A DNA stretch of 42,426 nucleotides from an uncultured Pelagibacteraceae bacterium (GCA_902560015.1 CACEKA010000009.1:1-42426); one strand, 5' to 3'. Shown: positions 8,530 through 17,221, counted from the first letter of the stretch. Notes: generated from the letters alone by a model not told the origin. Made by a program: numbers and translations.

Positions 8530-9474
8530 ATGATAAATAAAGATTTAAAAGTTGCTGTTTTAGGAGCAGGAGCAATGGGCTGTTTATTTGGAGGTTTGCT
8601 AGCTGAAAAAGGTTTAAATATAATTCTAATTGATGTTTGGAAAGAACATGTGGAAACAATTAATAAAAACGGTCTTAAGATGGATGGTCACGGTGGAGAC
8701 AGATTTATCAAAGTTAAAGCAACAACTGATCCATCAACTGTAGATATTGTTGATACGGTGATTGTAATGTGTAAAGCAACAGCGTTAGAACCAGCACTTA
8801 AAAGTATTAAAAATATTATTGGTGAAAAAACTGTTTTCATGTCTTTTCAAAATGGTTTTGGTCACGAAGCTATTATGCAAAAAATTGTTGGAGTTGAAAA
8901 AGTTCTAGGTGGTACAACAACTCAAGCTTCAAATATATTAGGGCCTGGCCATATAATGAACCATGCTGCTCTACCTTCTTGGATTGGAGAATATGAAGGT
9001 GGAATGAGTGAACGAGTAAAAGATATTGCTGACACTTTTACAGCTTATAATCTCGAAACAATTGCTGCTGATGATGTAAAAAAAAGAAAATGGATGAAAC
9101 TTTTTGCATTAACAGCTATTGGACCCCTATCAGCAATTTTTGATCTACATCATACTGATCTTTACATAAATAACAGTGCAAATGACGTATCTAGATCACT
9201 TGGTAAAGAAATAATTTTGGAAACAAGACAAGTAGCGTTAGCTGATGGTGTAGAGGTTTCAGAGGATGAGTGTCTTTTTATGTTTAATAAAATCGTAGAC
9301 TCAAACCAAACAAATAAATCATCTATGGCTTTTGATGTTCAGTACAAAAGAAAGACCGAAATTGATTTCATAAGTGGTGTTGTTTCAAGTCTTGGAAAAA
9401 AACATGGGATAAAAACCCCTTTAAACGATCTTATGTATAAGATGATCAAAGTTAAGGAGGGAATGTATAGCTAA
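8530..9474 (+). CDS. Ketopantoate reductase (PanE/ApbA) family oxidoreductase
   Basis: A 314-residue NAD(P)-dependent reductase of the PanE family. It has the Rossmann motif GAGAMG (12-17), CKA (81-83) at the K72 position, QNG (107-109) at the N98 position, the catalytic lysine K190 (WMK), and the SSM...TEID C-terminal block. Relative to E. coli PanE, the asparagines after the catalytic lysine are replaced (L194 and G198), so the acceptor may not be ketopantoate. The oxygenase gene starts on the next base after its stop. It is divergent from the DUF1907/MarR/PanB-like operon. Related enzymes reduce or oxidise other 2-keto or 2-hydroxy acids. Confidence 0.8.
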   Translation: MINKDLKVAVLGAGAMGCLFGGLLAEKGLNIILIDVWKEHVETINKNGLKMDGHGGDRFIKVKATTDPSTVDIVDTVIVMCKATALEPALKSIKNIIGEKTVFMSFQNGFGHEAIMQKIVGVEKVLGGTTTQASNILGPGHIMNHAALPSWIGEYEGGMSERVKDIADTFTAYNLETIAADDVKKRKWMKLFALTAIGPLSAIFDLHHTDLYINNSANDVSRSLGKEIILETRQVALADGVEVSEDECLFMFNKIVDSNQTNKSSMAFDVQYKRKTEIDFISGVVSSLGKKHGIKTPLNDLMYKMIKVKEGMYS

Positions 9475-10344
9475 ATGCTACGAATTGAAAAATTAAAAAA
9501 AGTAAATGGAAATTTTCCAGTTCTAGTAGGTAGCAACGTTATTCCAAAAAATATTTGTAAAATATTAATCGAAGAAATTAGCAACTCTAAATCTTTTGAT
9601 GATATGATCATGGGTGGCAGAAGTCGTATTAACAAAGGCTCAAAAAATTTTAATAATTATATTAGACAATCAAAAATTTCTAAAAAACTTTTTAAACTTT
9701 TTAATAGCAAATCGTTCTATAAGAAAATTGAAAATATATTTAAAAAAAAATTTAAAAATGGATCTTGGGAAAACTCAAATCTACCAAAAATTTTTAATCC
9801 AAAAAAATTTACTATCAAAAAAAAATTAAATTCAAACGAACTTCAAAAATTGCTTGGCGATGATTATTCTAGTCCAAAAGTAAATTTAGATATTGATTTT
9901 TCTGTTTCAAAGGGCGGTTATAGATTGAGGCCGCATCGAGACGATATTACAAGATTATATAATTTTTTAATCTATTTAACTGATATCCCTAAAATAAATG
10001 GAGGGTCACTCACTATTTATAAAAAAAAAACTAAAAAAAATATCAGAAAAAGCTTTAGAAGATTTCCAAAAATTAGTGAATTAGAGGTTGTTAAAGAATT
10101 TACACCTAGACAAGGAACTGTAGTATTTTTTCAATCAACTCCCAATTCGTATCATGGTGTTAAAAGGTTTATTGAAAAAAATTGCCCTAAAAGATTTTTT
10201 ATTTATGGAAGTTATGCTTTAAATAAACCAGTAATATGGAAATTTAATGATATTCCATACTATCCTCATATTATTAAAACTAAAAAAAAAATGTTAACTT
10301 CTTTTCATGATGCAAATTATCTTACAGTCCCAGTTACAAATTAA
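9475..10344 (+). CDS. Fe(II)/2-oxoglutarate-dependent oxygenase
   Basis: The 289-residue protein has a prolyl-4-hydroxylase-like jelly-roll oxygenase core in its second half. The iron ligands are H154 and D156 (RPHRDD) and H227 (SYHGV), with R240 (KRFF) as the 2-oxoglutarate-binding arginine. The lysine-rich first 130 residues are not recognisable. It starts immediately after the PanE-like stop, so translational coupling is likely. A second, unrelated oxygenase gene of the PhyH type follows 14 bp later. Substrate is unknown; hydroxylation or oxidative cleavage of a small molecule feeding the neighbouring dehydrogenases is an inference. Confidence 0.8.
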   Translation: MLRIEKLKKVNGNFPVLVGSNVIPKNICKILIEEISNSKSFDDMIMGGRSRINKGSKNFNNYIRQSKISKKLFKLFNSKSFYKKIENIFKKKFKNGSWENSNLPKIFNPKKFTIKKKLNSNELQKLLGDDYSSPKVNLDIDFSVSKGGYRLRPHRDDITRLYNFLIYLTDIPKINGGSLTIYKKKTKKNIRKSFRRFPKISELEVVKEFTPRQGTVVFFQSTPNSYHGVKRFIEKNCPKRFFIYGSYALNKPVIWKFNDIPYYPHIIKTKKKMLTSFHDANYLTVPVTN

Positions 10345-10358
10345 TAAAAAATTTAAAT

Positions 10359-11348
10359 ATGAAATCATTAAATAAGAAAAAATTTGAAGAACAAGGGTAT
10401 GCGATAATAAAAAATGTTTTAAATTTCGATAATGATCTTAAGCCTATTTTAAATGATATGGAATATGTGATGGATCGATTAATTCACAAATTCTCACCAA
10501 AATCTAAAATTTCAAAAGCACTAAAATTTAAATTTGAAAAAAAATATCAGTTTGTATCTTCTCTTAACATTTTTGATTTAGATCAATATTTTAATACTCG
10601 ACTGCCAAGGGATCATGTTAAAAAGGATAGTGATTACTTTGCGACACATTCTTTATGGAATTTAATTAAACACAAAAAAATACTTAGTGTGGTTGAAAAA
10701 ATCCTTGGACCAGAAATTCTTTCTAATCCAGTCCAAAATACGAGAATTAAACAACCTGAAAAAACTCTACCTAAAAAATCAATTTTTGATGGCTTAAGTG
10801 GTAGAACCCCTTGGCATCAAGATGCAGCGGTATTAACTACTAAAGGTCAAAAGAATACTGAACTTTTAACGGTGTGGATTCCATTTACAAAAACAACTAA
10901 GAAAAATGGTTGTATGATTACTATTCCTGGGATTAACAAACTAGGATTATTAAATCATCACTCTGGTTATAAAGGTCAAGTCGAAATTAAAAACTCAGAT
11001 TTACTCAATTTAAAAAAAGTTGTTTACCTGGAAGCTGATGTGGGAGATATAGTTTTACTTCACCGACACTCAGCACACTGTTCTATTCCAAATAAATCTA
11101 ACTCTTTTAGAATTAGCGCAGATTTAAGATATAATAAAGCTGGTCAAACTTCAGGTCGTGAACCTTTGCCCAGTTTTTATGTTAAAAGTAAAAATAAAAA
11201 AAATATTACTGTTTTAAACTTTAAACAATGGCTTGCTCTTTGGGAAAAAGCTAAAGAAAAATGTATTCCAAGAAAATATGCCTTTAAGTATCCACTGCCT
11301 ACATTTAAGCATAATAAGAGAGATTTATCTAAGTTGATTAATTCTTAA
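10359..11348 (+). CDS. Phytanoyl-CoA dioxygenase (PhyH) family oxygenase
   Basis: A 329-residue Fe(II)/2-oxoglutarate oxygenase of the PhyH family. The facial triad is H153 and D155 in TPWHQDA and H240 in AHCSIPN, with R251 as the co-substrate arginine. The stretch TELLTVWIPF (167-176) before the distal part is typical of PhyH proteins that act on small polar molecules. It is the third gene of the run starting at the PanE-like gene and is followed by a 2-hydroxyacid dehydrogenase. Known bacterial relatives act on ectoine, phosphonates and other small substrates; none can be assigned here. Confidence 0.85.
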   Translation: MKSLNKKKFEEQGYAIIKNVLNFDNDLKPILNDMEYVMDRLIHKFSPKSKISKALKFKFEKKYQFVSSLNIFDLDQYFNTRLPRDHVKKDSDYFATHSLWNLIKHKKILSVVEKILGPEILSNPVQNTRIKQPEKTLPKKSIFDGLSGRTPWHQDAAVLTTKGQKNTELLTVWIPFTKTTKKNGCMITIPGINKLGLLNHHSGYKGQVEIKNSDLLNLKKVVYLEADVGDIVLLHRHSAHCSIPNKSNSFRISADLRYNKAGQTSGREPLPSFYVKSKNKKNITVLNFKQWLALWEKAKEKCIPRKYAFKYPLPTFKHNKRDLSKLINS

Positions 11349-11389
11349 ATAAATAATTTTATAAAATTTATATTTGTGTATAAGAGCTT

Positions 11390-12346
11390 ATGAAAAAAAT
11401 TTTAGTTATTCAGTCTATTCATGAAGCTGGTATAGAATTACTTAAAAATAATTCAAATTATGAATTTGAAGTTGTGGAAAATATTGATCCTGAATTTCTT
11501 AAATCAAAAATTAAAGATTGTGATGCAGCATCGATTAGAACAGCAAAATTAACTGGTGATGTAATTGAAGCAGCTAACAATCTTAAAATAATTTCAAGAC
11601 ATGGTGTTGGTTATGATAATATTGATTTAGAAACATCAAAAAAAAATAATCTTACTCTAGCAATTACTGCAACAGCAAATGCTGTGGCTGTATCTGAGCA
11701 TGTAATGTTTATGTTGCTCAATATTTCTAAAAGAAAGAGTATGTACGATAATGCTGTTAAAGAGGGAAAATTTAGCGACCGAAATAAATTACCTAAGACT
11801 GTAGAACTTTGGGGTAAAAATATATTAATTGCTGGATTTGGTAGAATTGGTCAATCTCTTATAAAAAGATGTTTAGGATTTGAAATGAAAGTTTTTGTTT
11901 ATGATCCTTTTATCTCTAAAGATGTAATTGAAAATTTAGGCGGAATAAAAGTTGAGAGCATGGAAGATGCTTGTAAAGATATGGATGCAATTTCTCTACA
12001 TATTCCATTAAATGATAAAACTAAAAATATAATTAATTATGATTTACTCAAAACTATGAAAAAAAATTGTATTATAATTAATGCTGCTAGAGGTGGAATT
12101 GTTAATGAGATTGATTTAGATAAAGCTTTAAAAGAAGATTTAATTTTTGGTGCTGGTTTAGATGTTTTTGAAATTGAACCCCCAGAGTCAAACAATCCTT
12201 TACTTAAAAACGATAAAGTATTTCTAAGTCCACACACAGCAGCTTTTACTGAAGAATGCATGACAAGAATGGGAAAAGAGACAATACAAAATATTATTGA
12301 TTTTTTTGATGAAAAGTTAGAAAAATCTAAAACTGTAAAATTATAA
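11390..12346 (+). CDS. D-2-hydroxyacid dehydrogenase (phosphoglycerate-dehydrogenase-like)
   Basis: A 318-residue NAD-dependent D-isomer-specific 2-hydroxyacid dehydrogenase. The coenzyme loop GFGRIG is at 149-154 and the catalytic triad is R234 (ARGGIV), E263 (EIEPPES) and H282 (SPHTAAF). It lacks the C-terminal ACT domain of long SerA proteins. It is the last gene of the oxygenase run, 41 bp after the PhyH gene, and ends 8 bp before convergent iolE. Similar short enzymes act as glyoxylate/hydroxypyruvate reductases or in sugar-acid pathways. It may turn over a 2-hydroxy acid released by the neighbouring oxygenases. Confidence 0.85.
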   Translation: MKKILVIQSIHEAGIELLKNNSNYEFEVVENIDPEFLKSKIKDCDAASIRTAKLTGDVIEAANNLKIISRHGVGYDNIDLETSKKNNLTLAITATANAVAVSEHVMFMLLNISKRKSMYDNAVKEGKFSDRNKLPKTVELWGKNILIAGFGRIGQSLIKRCLGFEMKVFVYDPFISKDVIENLGGIKVESMEDACKDMDAISLHIPLNDKTKNIINYDLLKTMKKNCIIINAARGGIVNEIDLDKALKEDLIFGAGLDVFEIEPPESNNPLLKNDKVFLSPHTAAFTEECMTRMGKETIQNIIDFFDEKLEKSKTVKL

Positions 12347-12354
12347 TATAAAAA

Positions 12355-13257
12355 TTAGTTTTGAAAAACTTCTAAGTTAGCCTTTTTAAGAGTTTCTGTT
12401 AGATATTTATAGCCAATCTTAGCGTATTCAAAAGGATTTGCTTTTGCAGGGTCTTGTTCAGCTTCAACTACCAACCAACCAGAATAATTTTTTTCTTTCA
12501 AGATATCAAACAATGGTTTGTAATCTATACATCCATCACCCGGTACTGTAAATGCGCCTTCTAAAAAAGCACCTCTAAAACTTAAATCTTCTTTCAAAGA
12601 TTTTTCTAAAACATTTTTTCTAATATCTTTGCAATGAATATGAATAATTCTTTCACTATAATCTTCTAAAATTTTATTAGAATTACCTTGAGCGAACAAC
12701 ATATGACCAGTGTCTAAAGTAAGTTTTACACTATCGGGTGTATTATCTAGCAATTTTTCGGTATCTTCTTGTGTTTCTATTACAGTTCCCATGTGATGGT
12801 GGTAAGCAAGTGGCATTCCTTCATCTTGAAGATATTTTCCCATTTCTGAAATTTTTTCATAGTATTTTTTAGACTCTTCAAGATCCATTTGAGGTCTTGT
12901 AGATAATTTTCGATTTGGATCTCCTTGAATTGATCCAGAAACTTCAGCAAAAACCATGCAAGGTGAATTACAATCTCTAAAAAGTTTTAACTGATCTTGA
13001 ATTAGATTTTTTTCTTCATTAACACTATTTGTTCTCAAATTAGCTCCATACCAACCTGAGCAAAGATTTAAGTTAAATTCATTAAGCTTAGGAATTAATT
13101 CTTCTGATTTTTTTGGAAATTTACCACCAGACTCTATTCCAATAAATCCTGCCTGACTAGCTTCGGACAAACATTGCTCTAAAGAAGTATCACCTCCCAA
13201 TTCAGGCATATCATCATTGCTCCATGCTATTGGTGCTATTCCTAATTTTACTGACAT
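12355..13257 (-). CDS. iolE: Inosose dehydratase
   Basis: A 300-residue TIM-barrel enzyme of the xylose-isomerase-like AP endonuclease 2 superfamily. It carries the IolE opening IAPIAWSNDDMPELGGDT (7-24) and IESGGKFP (41-48). IolE dehydrates 2-keto-myo-inositol (scyllo-inosose) to the diketone used by IolD. Internal metal-site segments YHHHMG and LDTGHM fit the family. The gene is divergent from iolG across a 143-bp gap carrying two copies of a 17-bp palindrome. Together with iolG and iolD this gives the first three steps of inositol catabolism. Confidence 0.93.
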   Translation of the reverse strand: MSVKLGIAPIAWSNDDMPELGGDTSLEQCLSEASQAGFIGIESGGKFPKKSEELIPKLNEFNLNLCSGWYGANLRTNSVNEEKNLIQDQLKLFRDCNSPCMVFAEVSGSIQGDPNRKLSTRPQMDLEESKKYYEKISEMGKYLQDEGMPLAYHHHMGTVIETQEDTEKLLDNTPDSVKLTLDTGHMLFAQGNSNKILEDYSERIIHIHCKDIRKNVLEKSLKEDLSFRGAFLEGAFTVPGDGCIDYKPLFDILKEKNYSGWLVVEAEQDPAKANPFEYAKIGYKYLTETLKKANLEVFQN

Positions 13258-13297
13258 AAGGTTATATTTTCTTAAATAATGTCATATACATAGAATA

Positions 13298-13314
13298 TGA
13301 TGTTCAAGTCATCA
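13298..13314. promoter_or_regulatory. 17-bp palindromic operator candidate, copy 1 (iolE/iolG gap)
   Basis: TGATGTTCAAGTCATCA has the inverted ends TGATG and CATCA. A near-identical 17-mer lies 39 bp to the right. Two such copies between divergent inositol genes point to an operator, probably of the LacI-family protein encoded at 16179-17201. Confidence 0.6.
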
Positions 13315-13336
13315 AGGGAATTTTTCTAAAAAAAAA

Positions 13337-13353
13337 TGATGTTAAACTCATCA
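13337..13353. promoter_or_regulatory. 17-bp palindromic operator candidate, copy 2 (iolE/iolG gap)
   Basis: TGATGTTAAACTCATCA differs from copy 1 at only two central positions and keeps the TGATG/CATCA arms. It is 47 bp upstream of the iolG start codon. TGATG and CATCA half-sites recur upstream of the ABC binding-protein gene. Confidence 0.6.
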
Positions 13354-13400
13354 AATAAATTCTTGCTTGATTTTATTTTTTAATTCTGTTCTATATTCTC

Positions 13401-14402
13401 ATGGTTAACTTTTCTCTCATGGGCGCAGGTAGAATTGGTAAGATGCATGCAGAGATAATTTCGGCTCATCCAAACGCAAATTTAAAATACGTTTATGATG
13501 TGAATAAAAAATTTGCAAATGAGGTTGCAAAAGCATCAAAATGTATAAAAGCAAATTCACCAGAAGAAGCTATAAATTCAAAAGATGTTGATGCTGTTTT
13601 AATTGCTTCAGCTACTCCAACACATACTAAATTTATTACTATGGCTGCAAAAGCAGGAAAAGCAATTTTTTGTGAAAAGCCGATTGATCTAGATATTAAA
13701 AAAGTAAATAAATGCTTGAATGAAATTAAAAATACTAAAGTTCCAATTCAAATTGGATTTAACAGAAGGTTTGATTCCAGTCATGCAAAAGCCCAACTAG
13801 CAAGAGTAAAAAAAGAAATTGGTGAACTAGAAATGATTGTAATTACTAGTCGTGACCCAGAACCTCCTGGGATAGATTATTTAAAAGCAGCAGGAGGATT
13901 TTTTAGAGACACCACAATTCATGATTTTGATTTAGCTAGATTTATATTAGGCAATGACCCAGTAATACAAATTTCAGCATTTGGAGAAGCATTATTTGAT
14001 AAAAATGCAAAAAAACAAAAAGATCACGATACAGCTATGTTTATTTTAAAATCAAAAAAAGGAGTTTTAATACATATAAACAATTCTAGAAGAGCTGTTT
14101 ATGGTTACGATCAAAGGGTTGAGATTTTTGGAAGTAAAGGAATGATTATTTCAAACAATCAAACCCCAACATCAGTAGAGAGATATACAAATAGGTCAAC
14201 CACTGTAAAAGATACAATACATTTTTTCTTTATTGAAAGATACGAACAAGCATACAAAGATCAATTCAATGAATTTGTTAAATGTGTTACTAAAAAAACT
14301 AAGCCAAAAGTTACTTTTGAAGATGGAAAAAATGCACTAATAATTGCTAATGCAGCTTATGAGTCTTATCGAAAAGGCAAAGTTGTAAATATAAAATTTT
14401 AA
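13401..14402 (+). CDS. iolG: Inositol 2-dehydrogenase (Gfo/Idh/MocA family)
   Basis: A 333-residue NAD-dependent dehydrogenase whose length and motifs match myo-inositol 2-dehydrogenase. It has GAGRIG (8-13), the EKP motif with catalytic K93, and the D170/H174 pair in RDTTIHDFD. It oxidises inositol to scyllo-inosose, the substrate of the divergent iolE product. The ABC transporter ATPase gene begins one base after its stop, so transport and first oxidation appear to be one operon. A related inositol or sugar isomer as the real substrate cannot be excluded. Confidence 0.9.
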   Translation: MVNFSLMGAGRIGKMHAEIISAHPNANLKYVYDVNKKFANEVAKASKCIKANSPEEAINSKDVDAVLIASATPTHTKFITMAAKAGKAIFCEKPIDLDIKKVNKCLNEIKNTKVPIQIGFNRRFDSSHAKAQLARVKKEIGELEMIVITSRDPEPPGIDYLKAAGGFFRDTTIHDFDLARFILGNDPVIQISAFGEALFDKNAKKQKDHDTAMFILKSKKGVLIHINNSRRAVYGYDQRVEIFGSKGMIISNNQTPTSVERYTNRSTTVKDTIHFFFIERYEQAYKDQFNEFVKCVTKKTKPKVTFEDGKNALIIANAAYESYRKGKVVNIKF

Positions 14403-14403
14403 T

Positions 14404-15144
14404 ATGAGTATTTTATCCCTAAAAAATATTAAAATGAATTTTGGAGCAATTCAAGCGCTTACAGGGGTAAGTTTCGATATTAATCAATCAGAAACAGTTG
14501 GTTTAATGGGAGATAATGGAGCTGGTAAATCAACTTTATTAAAAATTATTGCTGGTAATTTTAAACCTTCATCTGGGGATATAATATTTGATAACAACGA
14601 AGTTAACTTTGAAAAACCAATTGATGCTAGAAAATCAGGTATAGAAGTTGTTTATCAAGATTTAGCTTTATGTAATCATTTGACTGCAGCTTCAAATGTT
14701 TTTCTTGGAAGAGAAATTCAAAAAGGAATTTGGCCATTTAAATATTTAGATTATCCAGCGATGTTTAAAAAATCTGGTGAACTTTTTGAAGAACTTAAAT
14801 CAGAAACACGCCCAAAAGATTTAGTTATGCAGATGTCAGGGGGACAAAGACAAGCTGTAGCTATAGCTAGAACAAGACTTACAAATCCAAAGTTAGTTTT
14901 AATGGATGAGCCAACTGCAGCAATTAGCGTAAGACAGGTTGCAGAAGTATTAGATCTTATTAAAAGATTAAAAGATCAGGGTATAGCAGTGTTATTAATT
15001 AGTCACAGAATGCCAGATATTTTTGAGGTATGTGAGAAATTAGTAGTTTTAAGACGTGGAGAAAAAGTTTGTGAAAAAATGATAAAAGACTCTTCTACTG
15101 AAGAGGCAACAGGTTTAATTACAGGAGCAATTGATAGAGTATGA
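14404..15144 (+). CDS. Sugar/inositol ABC transporter ATP-binding protein
   Basis: A 246-residue cytoplasmic ATPase of the carbohydrate uptake CUT2 (ribose/inositol) type. Walker A is GDNGAGKST (36-44), the signature is SGGQR (145-149), Walker B is LVLMDEP (164-170) and the switch histidine is H201. It has a single nucleotide-binding domain, whereas RbsA-type proteins usually carry two fused ones, so it would act as a homodimer. Its last four bases overlap the permease start (ATGA). The iolG-ATPase-permease order and the divergent binding-protein regulator suggest an inositol importer. Confidence 0.92.
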   Translation: MSILSLKNIKMNFGAIQALTGVSFDINQSETVGLMGDNGAGKSTLLKIIAGNFKPSSGDIIFDNNEVNFEKPIDARKSGIEVVYQDLALCNHLTAASNVFLGREIQKGIWPFKYLDYPAMFKKSGELFEELKSETRPKDLVMQMSGGQRQAVAIARTRLTNPKLVLMDEPTAAISVRQVAEVLDLIKRLKDQGIAVLLISHRMPDIFEVCEKLVVLRRGEKVCEKMIKDSSTEEATGLITGAIDRV

Positions 15145-16178
15145 GTTCAGTAAAATTTAATCAGGAATTAATTTCTAAAACAGAAAAAACATTTTTACAA
15201 AAACTTGTGTCAGAACAGTCTTTTTGGGTTTCAGTTGCCTTACTGGGTATCTGTTTTGTAATGTATTTTGTTGAGGATGCTTTTTCGAGCAAAGATAATT
15301 TGTTTAATATAACTAGAAACTTTTCTTTCATAGGTATTATGGCAATTGGAATGACTTTTGTAATAATTACAGCAGGTATTGATTTATCAGTTGGGTCAAT
15401 CATGGGTGTAACAGGGGTGATATGTGGTTTATTTTTAGACGCACAATATTTACCAGAGTGGTATTCAAAAGCAGCCTACTTTGAAGGTGTGTATGTCTGG
15501 GTTTCAATATTTCTTGCACTACTAGCAGGAGCATTAATTGGTGCTGTTAATGGTTATCTAATAGCTTATCTTAAACTTTCTCCATTTGTTGTAACTTTGG
15601 GAATGATGGCAATAGCTAGAAGTCTAGCTTTAGTAGTTTCAAACAACAAAATGTTTTATGAATTTGGTCCAAAAGACGAAATGTTTTATGAAATTGGTGG
15701 AGGATCAATCTTTGGTGTAGCTAATGCAACCTGGTTATTAATTGTACTGACAATCTTAATGGGACTGGTATTAAAATACACATCTTATGGAAAGCATGTT
15801 TATGCGGTTGGAAGCAATAAAAAAGCAGCTGAATTGTCAGGTATTAATACTAGATGGATTGAAATGTCTGTCTATATAATAAGTGGCCTATTTGCTGCTA
15901 TTTCTGCTGTAATGATTGTTGGTTGGATGGGTTCAGTAACTAATGCTTTAGGTTACACATATGAATTAAGAGTAATTGCAGCAACAGTAATTGGTGGTGC
16001 AAATTTAATGGGTGGAGTTGGTGGAACTTTTGGTGCATTCATCGGAGCTGCTTTAATGGAAACAATAAGGAACAGTTTATTAATGGCTGGTATTGATCCT
16101 TATTGGCAAGGAACATTCTTAGGTTTATTTATTGTAGGTGCAGTTTGGCTGGAAAAAGTTAAGAACAAAAAGAATTAA
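15141..16178 (+). CDS. Sugar/inositol ABC transporter permease (RbsC type)
   Basis: A 345-residue inner-membrane permease of the BPD_transp_2/RbsC family. It has a cytoplasmic N-terminus of about 35 residues and a series of hydrophobic segments, including the family blocks ITAGIDLSVGSIMG, SPFVVTLGMM and VIGGANLMGGVG. It pairs with the upstream ATPase gene, which it overlaps by 4 bp. The binding protein is encoded separately at 17345. It abuts the convergent LacI-family gene with no gap, so no terminator fits between them. Confidence 0.92.
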   Translation: MSSVKFNQELISKTEKTFLQKLVSEQSFWVSVALLGICFVMYFVEDAFSSKDNLFNITRNFSFIGIMAIGMTFVIITAGIDLSVGSIMGVTGVICGLFLDAQYLPEWYSKAAYFEGVYVWVSIFLALLAGALIGAVNGYLIAYLKLSPFVVTLGMMAIARSLALVVSNNKMFYEFGPKDEMFYEIGGGSIFGVANATWLLIVLTILMGLVLKYTSYGKHVYAVGSNKKAAELSGINTRWIEMSVYIISGLFAAISAVMIVGWMGSVTNALGYTYELRVIAATVIGGANLMGGVGGTFGAFIGAALMETIRNSLLMAGIDPYWQGTFLGLFIVGAVWLEKVKNKKN

Positions 16179-17201
16179 TTAAAAGACTTTTTTATTTAAA
16201 CAATTATATCTATTAAAAATTAAAATGTCTGAGTAATGGAAAGTTTTATTTTCTACTTCACTGTCAAAATTTACAATTTTATCAAATGCTGTTTCAATTT
16301 CTAACTCAACATCATGCCCTATAACAAAATCCATTTTATTATTTTCTAATAAATTTCTAGAATTCTTATTAAGTTCATGTCCAACAAAAATAATATCTTG
16401 TTGTAAATTCATTTCACTTACTGCTTTAGCAACACCCAAATTTCCTCCTGCAATATTATATATGCCTAAAGGGCATCCATTTTCTTTTATATATTTTTTG
16501 ACATACTTGTAGCTTTGTTCGGATGTATCTAAATTAAAAACACTCTCTTTTATTGTTAAATTGGGAAACTCAGATCTTAAAATTTTTCTAAAACCTAATT
16601 CTCTTTCCTGTTGACATCTGTAAGGCATACTCATAACCATTAGAATAGATCCAGATTTAGGTCCAACATGTTTTCCAATTATATGAGCTGCTGTTGATCC
16701 TGCGTTAGATTGATTGCTTCCTATATAACAAGTTCTATTAGAATTAGGTAAATCGGTTGTTAGAGTTACAACTGGTTTTCCCTCATTAATAACTTTAATA
16801 ATTTCATTATTAATATTTTGATCTTCTTGAGAAACTATAATTACCGCATCAAATTTTGAGGTATCATTTAAAATTTTAATGAAATGATCTGGCTTAAAAT
16901 CTTTTGCAGCTATAAATTTTTTAATTAAATTAAACTTATTTTGATTTTTAGAATTTACTCTTTCCAGAGTTTCTTCTAAAGTTTTGTTATAAGAAGGTCC
17001 AGATTGAGAACAAACTAAAATATTCTTTTTATTATTTTTTCGGTTACCATTTTGTAAGTTATTTAGGGTTTTCAGGATTTTATCTTTGGTTCTTTTACTT
17101 ACTCCAGGTCTATTGTTAAGGACTCTATCAACTGTTGCCGTTCCATAACCTGACTCCTCAGAAATTCTTTTTATTGAAACATTTTTCCAGTGTAAAACCA
17201 T
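16179..17201 (-). CDS. LacI-family transcriptional regulator
   Basis: A 340-residue regulator with an N-terminal LacI helix-turn-helix (residues 8-40, GYGTATVDRVLNNRPG) and a periplasmic-binding-protein-like effector domain from about residue 58 to the end. The usual hinge segment after the DNA-binding domain, with its Leu that inserts at a central CpG, is not recognisable; here it is polar (NLQNGNRKNN). The gene is divergent from the binding-protein gene and next to the transporter genes, so the ligand is probably inositol or a related sugar. Likely targets are the TGATG/CATCA elements in the 13298-13353 and 17222-17286 regions. Confidence 0.88.
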   Translation of the reverse strand: MVLHWKNVSIKRISEESGYGTATVDRVLNNRPGVSKRTKDKILKTLNNLQNGNRKNNKKNILVCSQSGPSYNKTLEETLERVNSKNQNKFNLIKKFIAAKDFKPDHFIKILNDTSKFDAVIIVSQEDQNINNEIIKVINEGKPVVTLTTDLPNSNRTCYIGSNQSNAGSTAAHIIGKHVGPKSGSILMVMSMPYRCQQERELGFRKILRSEFPNLTIKESVFNLDTSEQSYKYVKKYIKENGCPLGIYNIAGGNLGVAKAVSEMNLQQDIIFVGHELNKNSRNLLENNKMDFVIGHDVELEIETAFDKIVNFDSEVENKTFHYSDILIFNRYNCLNKKVF

Positions 17202-17221
17202 AATCCTAAAGTAACATTAAT

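Noticed and set aside
6209-9474. Pantothenate biosynthesis genes panB and panE
   Set aside because: Both proteins lack conserved active-site residues of the true enzymes and sit with catabolic oxygenase and hydrolase genes; panC and panD are absent from the window.
12037-12261. Open frame on the minus strand inside the 2-hydroxyacid dehydrogenase gene
   Set aside because: It is opposite the well-conserved catalytic region of the real gene and has no recognisable product.
13392-13397. TATATT with TTGATT at 13367 as an iolG promoter
   Set aside because: The -10 would end 3 bp before the start codon and the 19-bp spacing is poor; the promoter is more likely further upstream near the palindromes.
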